A stretch of 64,000 nt of DNA, taken from the NCBI RefSeq assembly GCF_001644605.1, contig NZ_CP011388.1, positions 3,128,501-3,192,500 of the forward strand. The letters run 5' to 3'. Under the pieces are notes generated by a model. The model saw only the letters and a program-made list of their open reading frames with translations, had not been told where the DNA came from and ran no database searches. Numbering within the stretch: position 1 is the first letter of the stretch; each line of letters opens with the position of its first letter. Below, in pieces: positions 51,908 through 61,609 of this stretch. Origin of the DNA: Paenibacillus swuensis (lineage in GTDB: Bacteria > Bacillota > Bacilli > Paenibacillales > DY6). The position numbers were made by a program, and so were the translations under genes.

Positions 51908-52799
51908 GAACAGATTCGATTTCATCAAGAACCAGAGGATTTTCTTCGGACTTTCCGGATTTATATTGGTGACCGGCTTGATTATGATGATCTTCTTCAG
52001 TCTGAATTACGGTGTCGACTTTAAAGCAGGTACGAATATTGAGTATTCTTTAGGCAAATCCGTACAGCAAGACCAGGTGCAGTCGGCCGTAGACGAAACG
52101 GGCTTAAAGCTCGAAGAAGTGACGATGGGCAGCGGCAATAAGCATACTTCGCTTCGTTTTGACGAAATTCTGACGGAAGATCAGATTAAGCAGGTGAACG
52201 CCAAGTTTGCAGAGAAATTCGGCAAGGGTGTATCGCCAGAGGTCAATACCGTTTCGCCGGACATTGCCCTGGAATTGCGTAACAATGCCATTAAAGCGGT
52301 CCTGATCGCTTCAGTGCTCATTATGATTTATGTATCGATTCGCTTTCACTGGACCATCGCGCTGGCGGCGGTATTGGGTATATTCCACGACGCGTTGATC
52401 GTCATCGCCTTCTTCGCCATCTTCCGTTTCGAAGTGGATCTGCCGTTCGTAGCCGCAGTGTTAACAACGGTCGGATATTCGATCAATGACAAGATTGTTA
52501 TCTTTGACCGGGTGCGTGAAAACTTGCGATTTGCGAAAATCAAGAGTGTGGACGATCTCAGCGAGCTTGTTAACCGTAGCGTATGGCAGACGATGGCTCG
52601 TACCGTTAACACCGTAATAACCGTTCTCATTGCTGCTGTGTGTCTGTTTATCTTCGGCAGCGAATCCATTAAGCTCTTCGCTTTGGCGAAGATTATCGGA
52701 CTAAGCAGCGGCGTTTACTCATCCATCTGTATTTCTGTTCCTTTATGGGTGCTGTTCCGCAAAAATGCTTTGTTGAGAAATAAGAAAGTTACAGCATAA
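51897..52799 (+). CDS. secF: Protein translocase subunit SecF
   Basis: Partner of SecD. The 300-residue protein has an N-terminal helix (IFFGLSGFILVTGLIMMIFF), VDFKAGTNIEYSL, and the C-terminal helix bundle with TTVGYSINDKIVIFDRVREN. GTG 51897 is chosen because AAGGAGGG (51881-51888) is correctly spaced from it; the in-frame GTG at 51888 lies in that site. A terminator follows. Confidence 0.96.
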   Translation: MDYKNRFDFIKNQRIFFGLSGFILVTGLIMMIFFSLNYGVDFKAGTNIEYSLGKSVQQDQVQSAVDETGLKLEEVTMGSGNKHTSLRFDEILTEDQIKQVNAKFAEKFGKGVSPEVNTVSPDIALELRNNAIKAVLIASVLIMIYVSIRFHWTIALAAVLGIFHDALIVIAFFAIFRFEVDLPFVAAVLTTVGYSINDKIVIFDRVRENLRFAKIKSVDDLSELVNRSVWQTMARTVNTVITVLIAAVCLFIFGSESIKLFALAKIIGLSSGVYSSICISVPLWVLFRKNALLRNKKVTA

Positions 52800-52808
52800 G
52801 AGGTTTGG

Positions 52809-52834
52809 AAGCCGCGTAGGTTTACGCGGCTTTT
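52809..52834 (+). terminator. Terminator after secF
   Basis: AAGCCGCGTA (52809-52818) pairs exactly with TACGCGGCTT (52823-52832), loop GGTT, then TTC. Confidence 0.82.
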
Positions 52835-52876
52835 CAAACGGTTAGGAGCAATCACTGGAATCGGGAGTGTTGCAAG

Positions 52877-53812
52877 ATGAAGGATCAGCGGAAGGAAGGA
52901 TACGGTTGGCTTCTAATGGCCGGGCAGATGCTGCTGGCAGGAAGTAAAGGCTTGCTTGGCCTGTTTGGCGGAAGCCAAGCCATGTTAGCGGACGCTGCTC
53001 AAACCGCGGCTGGAAGCGTGCATACGGCTGTAAGTTCGGCAGGCTTCAGGCGGATCGGTCCGCTTTACGCTTCCCGTCCTTACGAACGGGAGAAAATGCA
53101 TAAAGTAGCAAGCATCATTTCTTCAATCGTGATCATTGTGCTTGGGCTTGAAATAGGCTTGCATGCCGCCCAACAACTGTTCCGCGGTGAAGGGCCGGAA
53201 GCGCCGGAATGGTATGTGCCCCTGTTCATGACGGTTCTGTTCGCGATTCGGATTCTGTTCGCTTTAAGAAGACAGCATCATGACCGAAGCAAGGCGGGCG
53301 CGATTCGTAAGGCGGGCTGGCCATCCCAGGAATGGGTGCCTGCTATAACCTTGGTAGGTGTCAGTCTCGCTTACGCGGGGGAACGTTCAGGTACATACGC
53401 CTTATTGTATGCCGATGGCGTTGGGGCGCTGCTGGCAGGCTTGCTGATGATCTGGAGCGGTTATTTAACTATCTCGGCTTCGGTCAGAGGTTCAGCTTCC
53501 GCGCTTCTTCGAAAGGAAGAAGCCGGGGATTTCACAGAGACGGCCCAGCGGATTAGCGGTGTGATTGCCGTTGAGCACCTGGAGGCCCGGGAGCAGGGAC
53601 ATTATGTAGTCGTTGACATCCGGATCAGCGTCAGCCCGGGGATTACCGTGGCGGAGGGTCAAGAAATAGGTAAGATCGTCAAGTTTCACCTTATGAAAAA
53701 ACATGCACATATTACAGACGTACTCGTGAGGGTTACACCCTACGAATCGGGTTATCCATATAAAAGATCAACAGATATGCATTCGGAACCGCTAATGACC
53801 CTGTTGCAATAG
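52877..53812 (+). CDS. Cation diffusion facilitator-like membrane protein with degenerate metal sites
   Basis: A 311-residue protein with the CDF layout: an N-terminal helix pair (GSKGLLGLFGGSQAMLADAA), a basic loop, further helices, and a C-terminal cytoplasmic alpha/beta domain (VIAVEHLEAREQGHYVVVDI, then HLMKKHAHITDVLVRVTPYE). The transport motif DxxxD is reduced to one Asp (ADAAQTAAGS), and the second site HxxxD has no His (LLYADGVGALL), so zinc or manganese transport is doubtful. It may bind metal only in the C-terminal domain. It is 9 bases before recJ. Confidence 0.75.
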   Translation: MKDQRKEGYGWLLMAGQMLLAGSKGLLGLFGGSQAMLADAAQTAAGSVHTAVSSAGFRRIGPLYASRPYEREKMHKVASIISSIVIIVLGLEIGLHAAQQLFRGEGPEAPEWYVPLFMTVLFAIRILFALRRQHHDRSKAGAIRKAGWPSQEWVPAITLVGVSLAYAGERSGTYALLYADGVGALLAGLLMIWSGYLTISASVRGSASALLRKEEAGDFTETAQRISGVIAVEHLEAREQGHYVVVDIRISVSPGITVAEGQEIGKIVKFHLMKKHAHITDVLVRVTPYESGYPYKRSTDMHSEPLMTLLQ

Positions 53813-53821
53813 GAGGGTACC

Positions 53822-56251
53822 ATGCTTCAAGCTAAAGCCAAATGGAACATAACAGAATATGACGAGGCGTTGATCGAGAGGCTGTCCGCCGAATGGGGCG
53901 TACAGCCTTTCCTGTTGAAGTTACTGCATGCGCGAGGCATCACCACGGCCGAGGAGGCAAGCCGTTTTCTGCAGGGAGACGAGGGGGAAATTCACGATCC
54001 GTTTCTGTTGAAAGGGATGCGGGAAGCTACAGCAAGAATCCGTAAGGCACTGGAAGAGGGAGAATATATCCGGGTTTACGGCGATTATGATGCGGACGGT
54101 GTCAGCAGCACTTCCCTTCTTGTTCATCTCTTGCGGGGGCTGGGAGCCAAATTCGATCATTATATTCCCCATCGAGCCAAAGAAGGCTACGGATTAAACA
54201 TAGCCGCAATCGAAGCCGCAAAGGCTGAGGGCGTATCCTTGATCGTTACTGTGGACACCGGCATTAGTGCCGTGGAGCAAATTGCGTTCGCAAACAGCGT
54301 TCAAATCGACGTAATCGTTACAGACCACCATGAACCGCCCGACATTCTTCCGCAAGCTTTGGCTCTTATTAATCCAAAGCTAACGGACTGTCCCTATCCC
54401 TACAAGAGCTTAGCCGGCGTCGGAGTAGCCTTCAAGCTCGCTCATGCGCTGCTTGGCCGCTTTCCGGAAGAACTTCTTGAGATGGCTGTCATTGGAACGG
54501 TCGCGGACCTTATGCCGTTGACCGGGGAAAACCGGGCGATCGTCAGACGAGGAATGAAACGAATTCGTAACAGCGATAATCCGGGAATTAAAGCGTTACT
54601 GGATGTTGCCGGTGTGGAGTTGTCGAAAGTTTCAGCCGGTAATATCGCATTTGCTGTCGCTCCCCGAATTAATGCCGCAGGCAGGCTTCAGCACGCCAAC
54701 TTAGCCGTGCATCTGCTGACCACCTTGGATACGTCCGAAGCAGAACTGCTGAGTCATGAGTTGGATTTACTGAACAAGGAACGACAAGCCATCGTTGAGG
54801 ACATCGCGGGTCAAGCTTTAGAGCAGGTGACAGCGCAAGGACTGGAGCAGGATAAAGTGCTCGTTGTGGCGGGCGAGAGCTGGAATGTGGGTGTCATCGG
54901 AATCGTTGCCTCCAAGCTTCTGGACCGACATTACCGCCCGGCCATTGTTCTCGGTGTGGATCCGGAAACGGGCATGTGCAAGGGTTCAGCCCGATCTATT
55001 CCGGGCTTTGATATGTACAAGGCCTTGTCATCTGTCAGCGAGCTGTTTGCTCATTATGGCGGACATCAGGCAGCCGCCGGCATGACACTGCATAGAGATC
55101 AACTGCCGCAGCTTCGGCAGAGGTTAAATGAAATGGCCGAGCATTGGTTAATGGCGGATGATCTGTTACCTAAACTCTCAGCTGATATGGTGTGCGGGTT
55201 GTCCGAGGTTACATTGGAAACCATTCAACTGGCTGAATCACTTGCCCCATTCGGCATGTCGAATCCTGCGCCACGGTTTGTGTTGGAAGGTTTACAGATT
55301 CGGGAGATCCGTACGATGGGGAAGGATAAACAGCATATTAAGCTTACATTGACGGATCCGGAAGGAAAGGCTAAGCCGCTGGAGGCGTTGGCCTTCAACC
55401 GGCCGCAGCTGGTTCATGCGCTGTCTTCCACTTCGCGTTTGGATTTACTGGCGGAGTTGTCTATTAACGAATGGAACGGTACACGTAAACCGCAAATCAT
55501 GATACAGGATGTTCGTGTCAATCAACTGCAAATTTTTGATTGGCGAGGGATTCCAACGCCTCAGGACAAGCTTGAAGCTTTAGCAGATGAGGTTCGCGCA
55601 TGCGCGGTTCTGGCCAGCAGGCCAGCGGCGGAACGTCTCGCGGCCGACGGCAAGCTGGGCGCTTGCGGATTATGGTCCTGGGAACCGGACGGCACCGCCT
55701 TGCCCGTGAATGATGCAGCGAAGGCGCGTCCCTTGGCGTTCGTGCACAACGTCGTTCTATATAGTTTGCCGGAATGTTTAACACGGATACACAAATTGTT
55801 GATAAACGGGCAAACTATGGAACGGATCTATGCTGTATTTGCCGCGGACGGCCAACGCAATCAAACGTTGACGCTGCCATCCCGCGAGGATTTTAAAGGT
55901 ATGTACGCGATACTGAAGCAACGTGAGCAATGGAATATCCGCTCCGGTGAGTTGCACACCCATCTGCGCAGACGATCAGGCATCTCCGAGGATGCGGCTT
56001 CCTTTATTTTGCAAGTATTCGAGGAATTATCCTTTATTGAAAAGGACGGCCACAGCATTCGGTGCACATCCGCTCCTTCCAAGCAAGATTTAACCACAGC
56101 GCAAGCTTATCAACGACGCGTAAAACAGTTGGAAGCTGAAGAAATATTCGTTTATTCCAGCGCGCAGGAGCTGACTGACTGGTTCCTGAAGCAACCTGGG
56201 TTTGAATCGTCTGAACCACAACAACCTAATTTATTGGAGGAAATCGTATGA
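53822..56251 (+). CDS. recJ: Single-stranded-DNA-specific exonuclease RecJ
   Basis: 5'-3' ssDNA exonuclease of recombination and repair. The 809-residue protein has the DHH-family motifs: [16 protein letters not shown] (Asp about 88), VTDHHEPPD (about 168-170), and DHHA1 marks [14 protein letters not shown] with [15 protein letters not shown] long C-terminal extension (from about 560) is usual in Firmicute RecJ. AGGAGGG precedes ATG 53822. Bases about 55560-55760 form a short GC-rich patch. Its stop overlaps apt as ATGA. Confidence 0.96.
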   Translation: MLQAKAKWNITEYDEALIERLSAEWGVQPFLLKLLHARGITTAEEASRFLQGDEGEIHDPFLLKGMREATARIRKALEEGEYIRVYGDYDADGVSSTSLLVHLLRGLGAKFDHYIPHRAKEGYGLNIAAIEAAKAEGVSLIVTVDTGISAVEQIAFANSVQIDVIVTDHHEPPDILPQALALINPKLTDCPYPYKSLAGVGVAFKLAHALLGRFPEELLEMAVIGTVADLMPLTGENRAIVRRGMKRIRNSDNPGIKALLDVAGVELSKVSAGNIAFAVAPRINAAGRLQHANLAVHLLTTLDTSEAELLSHELDLLNKERQAIVEDIAGQALEQVTAQGLEQDKVLVVAGESWNVGVIGIVASKLLDRHYRPAIVLGVDPETGMCKGSARSIPGFDMYKALSSVSELFAHYGGHQAAAGMTLHRDQLPQLRQRLNEMAEHWLMADDLLPKLSADMVCGLSEVTLETIQLAESLAPFGMSNPAPRFVLEGLQIREIRTMGKDKQHIKLTLTDPEGKAKPLEALAFNRPQLVHALSSTSRLDLLAELSINEWNGTRKPQIMIQDVRVNQLQIFDWRGIPTPQDKLEALADEVRACAVLASRPAAERLAADGKLGACGLWSWEPDGTALPVNDAAKARPLAFVHNVVLYSLPECLTRIHKLLINGQTMERIYAVFAADGQRNQTLTLPSREDFKGMYAILKQREQWNIRSGELHTHLRRRSGISEDAASFILQVFEELSFIEKDGHSIRCTSAPSKQDLTTAQAYQRRVKQLEAEEIFVYSSAQELTDWFLKQPGFESSEPQQPNLLEEIV

Positions 56252-56760
56252 ATTTCAAAGAACATATCCGTGTAGTAGAGAATTGGCCGCAGGAGGGTAT
56301 CAGTTTCAAGGATATTACGACATTGTTACAAAACGGTCCCGCGTTCAAGGGCGCAATCGATGAACTTAAACAATTGATTCAACATCTGGAGATCGACGTC
56401 ATCGCCGGGCCGGAAGCACGAGGCTTTGTCATCGGATGTCCTTTGGCTTACGCTTTGGGTGTAGGTTTCGCACCGATTCGTAAACCCGGTAAACTGCCGT
56501 TTGACACCATTGAAGCAGGCTACGACCTGGAATACGGAAAAGATAAGCTGGCTATGCACACGGATGCGATTAAACCGGGACAGCGCGTTCTCATTGCCGA
56601 TGATTTACTGGCGACTGGCGGAACCATCTCTACGGCAATCAACCTGATTGAACAGTTGGGCGGAGAAGTTGTGGGGGCGGCGTTTCTCATCGAGTTGACG
56701 TATTTGACAGGCCGCGAAAAAATGGGCAACGTGGATGTGTACTCTTTGTTGAAGTATTAA
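56248..56760 (+). CDS. apt: Adenine phosphoribosyltransferase
   Basis: Salvages adenine to AMP. The 170-residue protein has [25 protein letters not shown], and the PRPP-binding motif [18 protein letters not shown] 56248 overlaps the recJ stop by 4 bases, and TTGGAGGAA lies upstream within recJ. The recJ-apt-relA order is as in B. subtilis, although here the uracil permease gene intervenes. Confidence 0.97.
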   Translation: MNFKEHIRVVENWPQEGISFKDITTLLQNGPAFKGAIDELKQLIQHLEIDVIAGPEARGFVIGCPLAYALGVGFAPIRKPGKLPFDTIEAGYDLEYGKDKLAMHTDAIKPGQRVLIADDLLATGGTISTAINLIEQLGGEVVGAAFLIELTYLTGREKMGNVDVYSLLKY

Positions 56761-56784
56761 TTCATTGTATTTACCATATATTAC

Positions 56785-56826
56785 AAAAAAGCTGTCCACG
56801 CCCGTCGGCGTCGGACAGCTTTTTTT
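56785..56826. terminator. Bidirectional terminator between apt and uraA
   Basis: AAAAAAGCTGTCC (56785-56797) and GGACAGCTTTTTT (56813 onward to about 56826) are exact inverted repeats, giving U-runs on both strands. It ends both convergent genes. Confidence 0.92.
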
Positions 56827-56834
56827 ATTAAGAT

Positions 56835-58115
56835 TTAGGCTTCATTTGTCAGTTTAAACCGGTTCAAGAGGTTGAAGAACAGACTGAGTATAATTGCGAC
56901 AACCGTGGCCAGCGCCATCCCGCTCATGGAGAAATTTCCGAACGATACTTTTGCGCCGGACAAACCGATAACCAACACTACCGTCGTCAGAATCAGGTTA
57001 ACCGGCTTGGAATAATCCACTTTGGTTTCGACGAGCATACGTAAGCCGGAGGAGGCAATGACGCCGAACAACAACAAGGATACACCGCCCATGACCGGCT
57101 GCGGTATGGTTCGTATCAGTTCCGACAATGTGCCGGAGAACGATAGCAGTATCGCTAAAACCGCCGCTCCTCCGATCACGAAGGTTGAATATACCCGGGT
57201 CAAAGCCAATACGCCGATATTTTCTCCGTAAGTCGTGTTCGGCGTGGCGCCGACGAAACCGGATACGATGGTGGATAAACCGTTACCCAACAAAGAACGA
57301 TGCAAGCCGGGATCTTTGGAAAGGTCCTTGCCGACTATATTGCCGGTTACAATCAGATGCCCCACATGTTCAGCGATAACAACCAACGCCGCAGGCAAAA
57401 TAATGGCGATGGCGGACCATTCGAATACAGGCGTTGTCATCTTGGGCAACACGAACAAATTTGCTTCAAGTACGGAATCGAACTGTACCATTCCAAGAAT
57501 GACGGCCAGCACATAGCCCGTAATGATGCCGACAAGAATCGGGATAATCTTCATAAATCCACGGAAAAGAACGGTTCCCATAATCGTAACCAGCAGTGTC
57601 GTTAGGGATACGATGATGGCTTTGGAGTCGGGGTTCCATCCTTCATAAGCGGTGCCGGAGGGGGGAATAATTCCGGACATCCCTGCCGCTACGGGAACAA
57701 GCTCAAGACCGATTACCGCAACAATCGCACCCATGGCCGCCGGAGGGAACAGTACGTCAATCCAGCCTGTGCCGGTGTATCGAATGAGCAGGGCAATGAG
57801 CGTAAACACGACGCCTACAGCGATGAAGCCGCCAAGCGCGGCGGCATATCCACCGCCGCTTTGCGTGGCAATGACAGCGCCCGCGGGCGAGATGAAAGCG
57901 AAGCTTGAGCCCAGGTAAGCTGGAATTTTACCTTTGCACAGCAGGAGGTAAAATAAGGTGCCGATTCCGTTCATTAATAAACAAATCGCGGGATCAACCT
58001 GTAGCAAGTAAGGCACGAGCACGGTCGAGCCGAACATGGCGAACAGATGCTGGAGGCTGAGCGGCAACGTCTGGAGAAGCGGGGGGCGTTCATGAACGCC
58101 AATGGTTCTGGACAA
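56835..58115 (-). CDS. uraA: Uracil/xanthine permease (NCS2 family), probable uracil permease
   Basis: Polytopic NCS2 transporter of 426 residues with 12-14 membrane segments. Marks: LPLSLQHLFAMFGSTVLVPY, LGSSFAFISPAGAV, PPAAMGAIVAVIGLEL, LPAALVVIAEHVGHLIVTGN (the EHxGH-type motif) and GATPNTTYGENIGVLALT. These fit the UraA/PyrP uracil group better than xanthine permeases. The minus-strand TTG 58115 follows AAAGGAGG. It diverges from relA. Confidence 0.9.
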   Translation of the reverse strand: MSRTIGVHERPPLLQTLPLSLQHLFAMFGSTVLVPYLLQVDPAICLLMNGIGTLFYLLLCKGKIPAYLGSSFAFISPAGAVIATQSGGGYAAALGGFIAVGVVFTLIALLIRYTGTGWIDVLFPPAAMGAIVAVIGLELVPVAAGMSGIIPPSGTAYEGWNPDSKAIIVSLTTLLVTIMGTVLFRGFMKIIPILVGIITGYVLAVILGMVQFDSVLEANLFVLPKMTTPVFEWSAIAIILPAALVVIAEHVGHLIVTGNIVGKDLSKDPGLHRSLLGNGLSTIVSGFVGATPNTTYGENIGVLALTRVYSTFVIGGAAVLAILLSFSGTLSELIRTIPQPVMGGVSLLLFGVIASSGLRMLVETKVDYSKPVNLILTTVVLVIGLSGAKVSFGNFSMSGMALATVVAIILSLFFNLLNRFKLTNEA

Positions 58116-58161
58116 GGAAAGTCCTCCTTTTATGTATGTATGATCTCAACTGCCATTCTTC

Positions 58162-58189
58162 ATCATAGCAAAATGTGGACGCGCGTAAA
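58162..58189 (-). promoter_or_regulatory. Promoter of uraA
   Basis: On the minus strand TTTACG (58189-58184), 16-base spacer, TATGAT (58167-58162). The leader to the TTG start is short (about 40 bases), so no PyrR attenuator is expected. Confidence 0.5.
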
Positions 58190-58283
58190 GACTTCTTTTG
58201 CGGAAATGCCGCCAGGATTAAAATAATTGTCTGTTTCCGTCGAAAAAATAGGCCGTTATTCCCCCCGCAAGAAGAGGGCACAG

Positions 58284-58312
58284 TTGACGTAGACTTGTTT
58301 CAAAGGCATAAT
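58284..58312 (+). promoter_or_regulatory. Promoter of relA
   Basis: TTGACG (58284-58289), 17-base spacer, CATAAT (58307-58312), 66 bases before the relA start. Confidence 0.65.
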
Positions 58313-58377
58313 TATGAGATATACTTTTATCGAACATTAATGTAATGAAATGAACATAGATCAGAAAGGATCCATTC

Positions 58378-60564
58378 ATGGGCATTGAGCAACTTATTGT
58401 GAAGGCAGCTGCATATATGAAGGAATCCGACCTTAAGCGGATCAGGGATGCGTACGAATTTGCCGATCAAGCCCATCATGGCCAGGTTAGAAAATCCGGA
58501 GAACCGTACATCCTGCATCCGTTAGCGGTAGCCGACATCCTTGTGAATATGCAGATGGACGTGACGAGCATTATCGCCGCTCTGCTTCATGATGTCGTGG
58601 AAGATACAACGGTATCGCTGGAGTCGGTGAGGGAGCATTTCGGGAAGACATGCGCTATGCTCGTAGACGGTCTTACGAAGCTGGAGAAGATCAAATTTAA
58701 ATCCAAGGAAGAGCAGCAGAACGAGAATTATCGCAAGATGTTCGTCGCTATGGCGCAAGACATCCGTGTGATTCTGATTAAGCTGGCCGACCGGCTGCAT
58801 AATATGCGTACGCTTAAGTATCAATCCGAGGAAAGCCAACGGCGAATCGCGCAAGAAACTCTCGATATCTTCTGCCCCATTGCGCATCGGTTAGGGATTT
58901 CAGCCATTAAATGGGAGATGGAAGACATCGCCCTTCGCTTTATCAACCCCCAACAATATTACCGCATCGTGAATCTTATGCAGAAGAAGCGGGCGGAGCG
59001 CGAGCAATATATATCCGATATTATTGGACGGATTAAAGAAAAGCTCAGCGAGATGGGGATTGAAGGCGATATCTCCGGCCGGCCCAAGCATATTTTCAGC
59101 ATCTATACGAAGATGTCAACGAAAGCCAAGCAATTTAATGAAATTTACGACTTATTGGCGATTCGAATCATCGTAGAGAATATCAAGGATTGTTACGCTA
59201 CCTTGGGGATCATCCATACGTTATGGAAGCCGATGCCGGGACGGTTTAAGGATTATATAGCCATGCCGAAAGCGAATATGTATCAATCCCTCCATACCAC
59301 GGTCATCGGACCGCGGGGCGAGCCGACCGAAGTCCAGATCCGAACCTGGGATATGCATCAGACCGCCGAATTCGGAATCGCGGCTCACTGGGCATACAAA
59401 GAGGGCTCGGCCGCTCCAGGAGCAGGAGCTCCGTTCGAGGACAAGATGGCCTGGTTCCGCGATATAATCGAGCTGCAGAATGAGACACGCGACGCTTCCG
59501 AGTTTATGGAATCCATGAGGATGGACTTCTTCGCGGATGCGGTGTTCGTATTTACCCCTAAAGGGGAAGTATTCGAGTTGCCTTCCGGTTCCGTACCTCT
59601 TGATTTTGCATATCGTATTCATACTGAAGTGGGTAACCGCACCATTGGCGCTAAAGTGAACGGACGAATCGTTCCCTTGGATCATAAGCTCAAGACAGGC
59701 GATATTATCGAAATACTGACTTCCAAACATTCTTACGGTCCCTCCCAGGATTGGATCAAAATTGCGCAGTCTTCACACGCGAAGACGAAGATTAAACAGT
59801 GGTTTAAGAAAGAGAAGCGCGAAGAGAATGTGGACAAGGGTAAGGATCAGCTGGAACGCGAGTTGAAGCGTTTAGGCATCGATCCGCCGACCCTGATGAC
59901 CGAAGACAAGCTGATGGAAGTAGCGAAGAAGTTTAACTTTAACGATGTGGAGGACATGTTATCCGCCATCGGATTTAACGGGATCACGGCTGCGCAAGTA
60001 TGCACTCGTTTAACGGATAAGTTGCGCAAAGAGAATGAAGAAGCACAGCAGATCCAGCTGACGAGCGAAATTAAGGAAATGAAGGCGCCTGGGACGGTTC
60101 GCAAATCGCGGCCGACACACGGCATCCGGGTAGAGGGCATTGATAATCTGCTCGTCCGCTTTGCCCGTTGCTGTAATCCGGTGCCCGGTGACCAGATTAT
60201 CGGTTACATTACACGCGGACGCGGGGTTTCGGTTCATCGCGCCGACTGCATGAACATTCCGCAAGGCGAAGACGAAGAAGTGCAACGCGTCATCGATGTG
60301 ATGTGGGAAGAGTCGGTGGAAGCCAGCTACAGTGTGGAGATTGAGATTACGGGGCATGATCGCCGCGGATTGCTGAACGAGGTATTGCAGGCGGTATCGG
60401 AGAGCAAGACCAATATTTCCGCTGTATCCGGACGTTCAGACAAGAACAAGATGGCGATGATTCATATGACGATCTTGATTCGGAATACAGAGCATTTGCA
60501 ATCGGTTGTCGAGAAGATCAAGAGGCTGTCGGATGTATATTCCGTGCAGCGGATTATGCAATAG
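58378..60564 (+). CDS. relA: Bifunctional (p)ppGpp synthetase/hydrolase
   Basis: Stringent-response Rel enzyme. The 728-residue protein has an HD hydrolase domain (ALLHDVVEDTTVS, and RLHNMRTLKYQ) at the N-terminus, so it should degrade as well as make the alarmone; a synthetase domain (FKDYIAMPKANMYQSLHTTV), a TGS domain (VFVFTPKGEVFELPSGSVPL), a zinc-finger-like region (FARCCNPVPGDQIIGYITRG) and a C-terminal ACT domain. AGAAAGGA precedes ATG 58378. Confidence 0.98.
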   Translation: MGIEQLIVKAAAYMKESDLKRIRDAYEFADQAHHGQVRKSGEPYILHPLAVADILVNMQMDVTSIIAALLHDVVEDTTVSLESVREHFGKTCAMLVDGLTKLEKIKFKSKEEQQNENYRKMFVAMAQDIRVILIKLADRLHNMRTLKYQSEESQRRIAQETLDIFCPIAHRLGISAIKWEMEDIALRFINPQQYYRIVNLMQKKRAEREQYISDIIGRIKEKLSEMGIEGDISGRPKHIFSIYTKMSTKAKQFNEIYDLLAIRIIVENIKDCYATLGIIHTLWKPMPGRFKDYIAMPKANMYQSLHTTVIGPRGEPTEVQIRTWDMHQTAEFGIAAHWAYKEGSAAPGAGAPFEDKMAWFRDIIELQNETRDASEFMESMRMDFFADAVFVFTPKGEVFELPSGSVPLDFAYRIHTEVGNRTIGAKVNGRIVPLDHKLKTGDIIEILTSKHSYGPSQDWIKIAQSSHAKTKIKQWFKKEKREENVDKGKDQLERELKRLGIDPPTLMTEDKLMEVAKKFNFNDVEDMLSAIGFNGITAAQVCTRLTDKLRKENEEAQQIQLTSEIKEMKAPGTVRKSRPTHGIRVEGIDNLLVRFARCCNPVPGDQIIGYITRGRGVSVHRADCMNIPQGEDEEVQRVIDVMWEESVEASYSVEIEITGHDRRGLLNEVLQAVSESKTNISAVSGRSDKNKMAMIHMTILIRNTEHLQSVVEKIKRLSDVYSVQRIMQ

Positions 60565-60574
60565 CAGATGGCAA

Positions 60575-60615
60575 GGTATACGCCCTTCTCCCTTACGGGT
60601 GGAGGGTATTTTTAA
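60575..60615 (+). terminator. Terminator after relA
   Basis: An imperfect hairpin (ATACGCCC... with ...GGAGGGTAT, loop TTAC) followed by TTTTTAATT. Confidence 0.55.
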
Positions 60616-60661
60616 TTATATTAGAAGCCGTGCTCGGATAACGGAAGGAGTTTGATGAGGA

Positions 60662-61108
60662 TTGAAAGTGGTACTCCAAAGAAGCAAGGCGGCCCAAGTA
60701 AGTGTTGACGGCCAAGTCATCGGCAGCATTGAGCAAGGGTTCGTGCTGCTGGTCGGCGTAACGCATGAAGATACGAATGAGGATGTGCGATTTTTGGCGG
60801 ATAAGGTGGCGGGACTGCGTATATTTGACGATGCGGATGGTCGGATGAATCTGGCTATTCAAGATGTGAACGGTCAGATATTGTCGATTTCCCAGTTCAC
60901 GTTATACGGAGATTGCCGCAAGGGCAGGCGTCCGAACTTCATGGCGGCGGCTCGTCCGGAACCGGCAGAGGCGTTGTATCTGCAGTTTAATGAGCATTTA
61001 AGGGAGAAAGGTCTAAACGTAGAAACAGGGCAGTTTGGCGCGATGATGGATGTGAGTCTGGTCAATTGGGGGCCGGTGACACTTATTCTCGATAGTAAAG
61101 AAAGGTGA
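60662..61108 (+). CDS. dtd: D-aminoacyl-tRNA deacylase
   Basis: Removes D-amino acids from mischarged tRNAs. The 148-residue protein begins [16 protein letters not shown], has the active-site motifs [11 protein letters not shown] and [11 protein letters not shown] (the GP-type motif). TTG 60662 gives the family N-terminus, although GAGGA sits better for GTG 60668. It follows relA as in Bacilli. Confidence 0.94.
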   Translation: MKVVLQRSKAAQVSVDGQVIGSIEQGFVLLVGVTHEDTNEDVRFLADKVAGLRIFDDADGRMNLAIQDVNGQILSISQFTLYGDCRKGRRPNFMAAARPEPAEALYLQFNEHLREKGLNVETGQFGAMMDVSLVNWGPVTLILDSKER

Positions 61109-61177
61109 GGCGGGGGTATGTCATAGACTTCTTGGTTACACTAATGAAATCAACCATACCAAGGAGAACGAACCTCT

Positions 61178-61354
61178 ATGCATCAATCCAAAAAGGAACA
61201 AGTTATGCTCTCATCCACAAATCGGCTGTTGAACAATCATCTGCGTGAAGCCATGAAGATGGCTGAAGGCGTTCAGGAATATGGCTTTGGTCAAGAGGCG
61301 GGGCTGACGGGAGAACAATATCCATGGGTACAGCCTCGCAAAATCAGACTGTAA
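61178..61354 (+). CDS. Small hypothetical protein (58 residues)
   Basis: Unrecognised. ATG 61178 follows AAGGAG (61161-61166) by 11 bases. The protein is hydrophilic, with a probable helix (LLNNHLREAMKMAEGVQEYG) and a Gly/Pro-containing tail (EAGLTGEQYPWVQPRKIRL); no membrane segment or cysteine. Codon use resembles its neighbours and it is followed by a terminator at 61496. It looks like a small conserved cytosolic protein, but no family can be named. Confidence 0.6.
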   Translation: MHQSKKEQVMLSSTNRLLNNHLREAMKMAEGVQEYGFGQEAGLTGEQYPWVQPRKIRL

Positions 61355-61387
61355 ACCGTTGAAAAATTGTTTAATAAATCAGGTAAT

Positions 61388-61401
61388 AGAAAACGCTTTA
61401 A
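61388..61401. promoter_or_regulatory. Weak catabolite-response-element-like site
   Basis: AGAAAACGCTTTAA resembles the cre consensus TGWAARCGYTWNCA with two or three mismatches; position alone gives no target. Low confidence. Confidence 0.2.
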
Positions 61402-61495
61402 AAAATGTAACATAACTGTAATCTGTTTAACATAAGCCTTTAACATTCATTTCCTATACTAATTAACGACCCCCTTTTTAAAATATAAACACTTA

Positions 61496-61532
61496 AACCC
61501 TACAACATTCTGTTGTAGGGTTCTTTCTTTTT
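61496..61532 (+). terminator. Strong terminator before the hisS leader
   Basis: Perfect 12-bp stem AACCCTACAACA/TGTTGTAGGGTT (61496-61507 with 61511-61522, loop TTC) followed by CTTTCTTTTT. It insulates hisS-aspS from upstream transcription. Confidence 0.92.
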
Positions 61533-61544
61533 CGACATAAACAC

Positions 61545-61573
61545 TTGACAACCTGTAGTAACAATTATAGAAT
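61545..61573 (+). promoter_or_regulatory. Promoter of hisS-aspS
   Basis: TTGACA (61545-61550), 17-base spacer, TAGAAT (61568-61573): a near-consensus sigmaA promoter. Confidence 0.8.
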
Positions 61574-61609
61574 AACCTCTATTGAAGCATGTTAATTTAA
61601 TCCTTTGAT

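Noticed and set aside
57235-57605. Plus-strand frames opposite uraA
   Set aside because: The minus-strand permease has a complete family pattern; the plus-strand frames have no initiation signal.
61424-61448. PhoP box formed by the TTTAACA copies
   Set aside because: The two copies are 13 bases apart; PhoP sites in Bacillus repeat every 11 bases, so the match is not good enough to report as a site.
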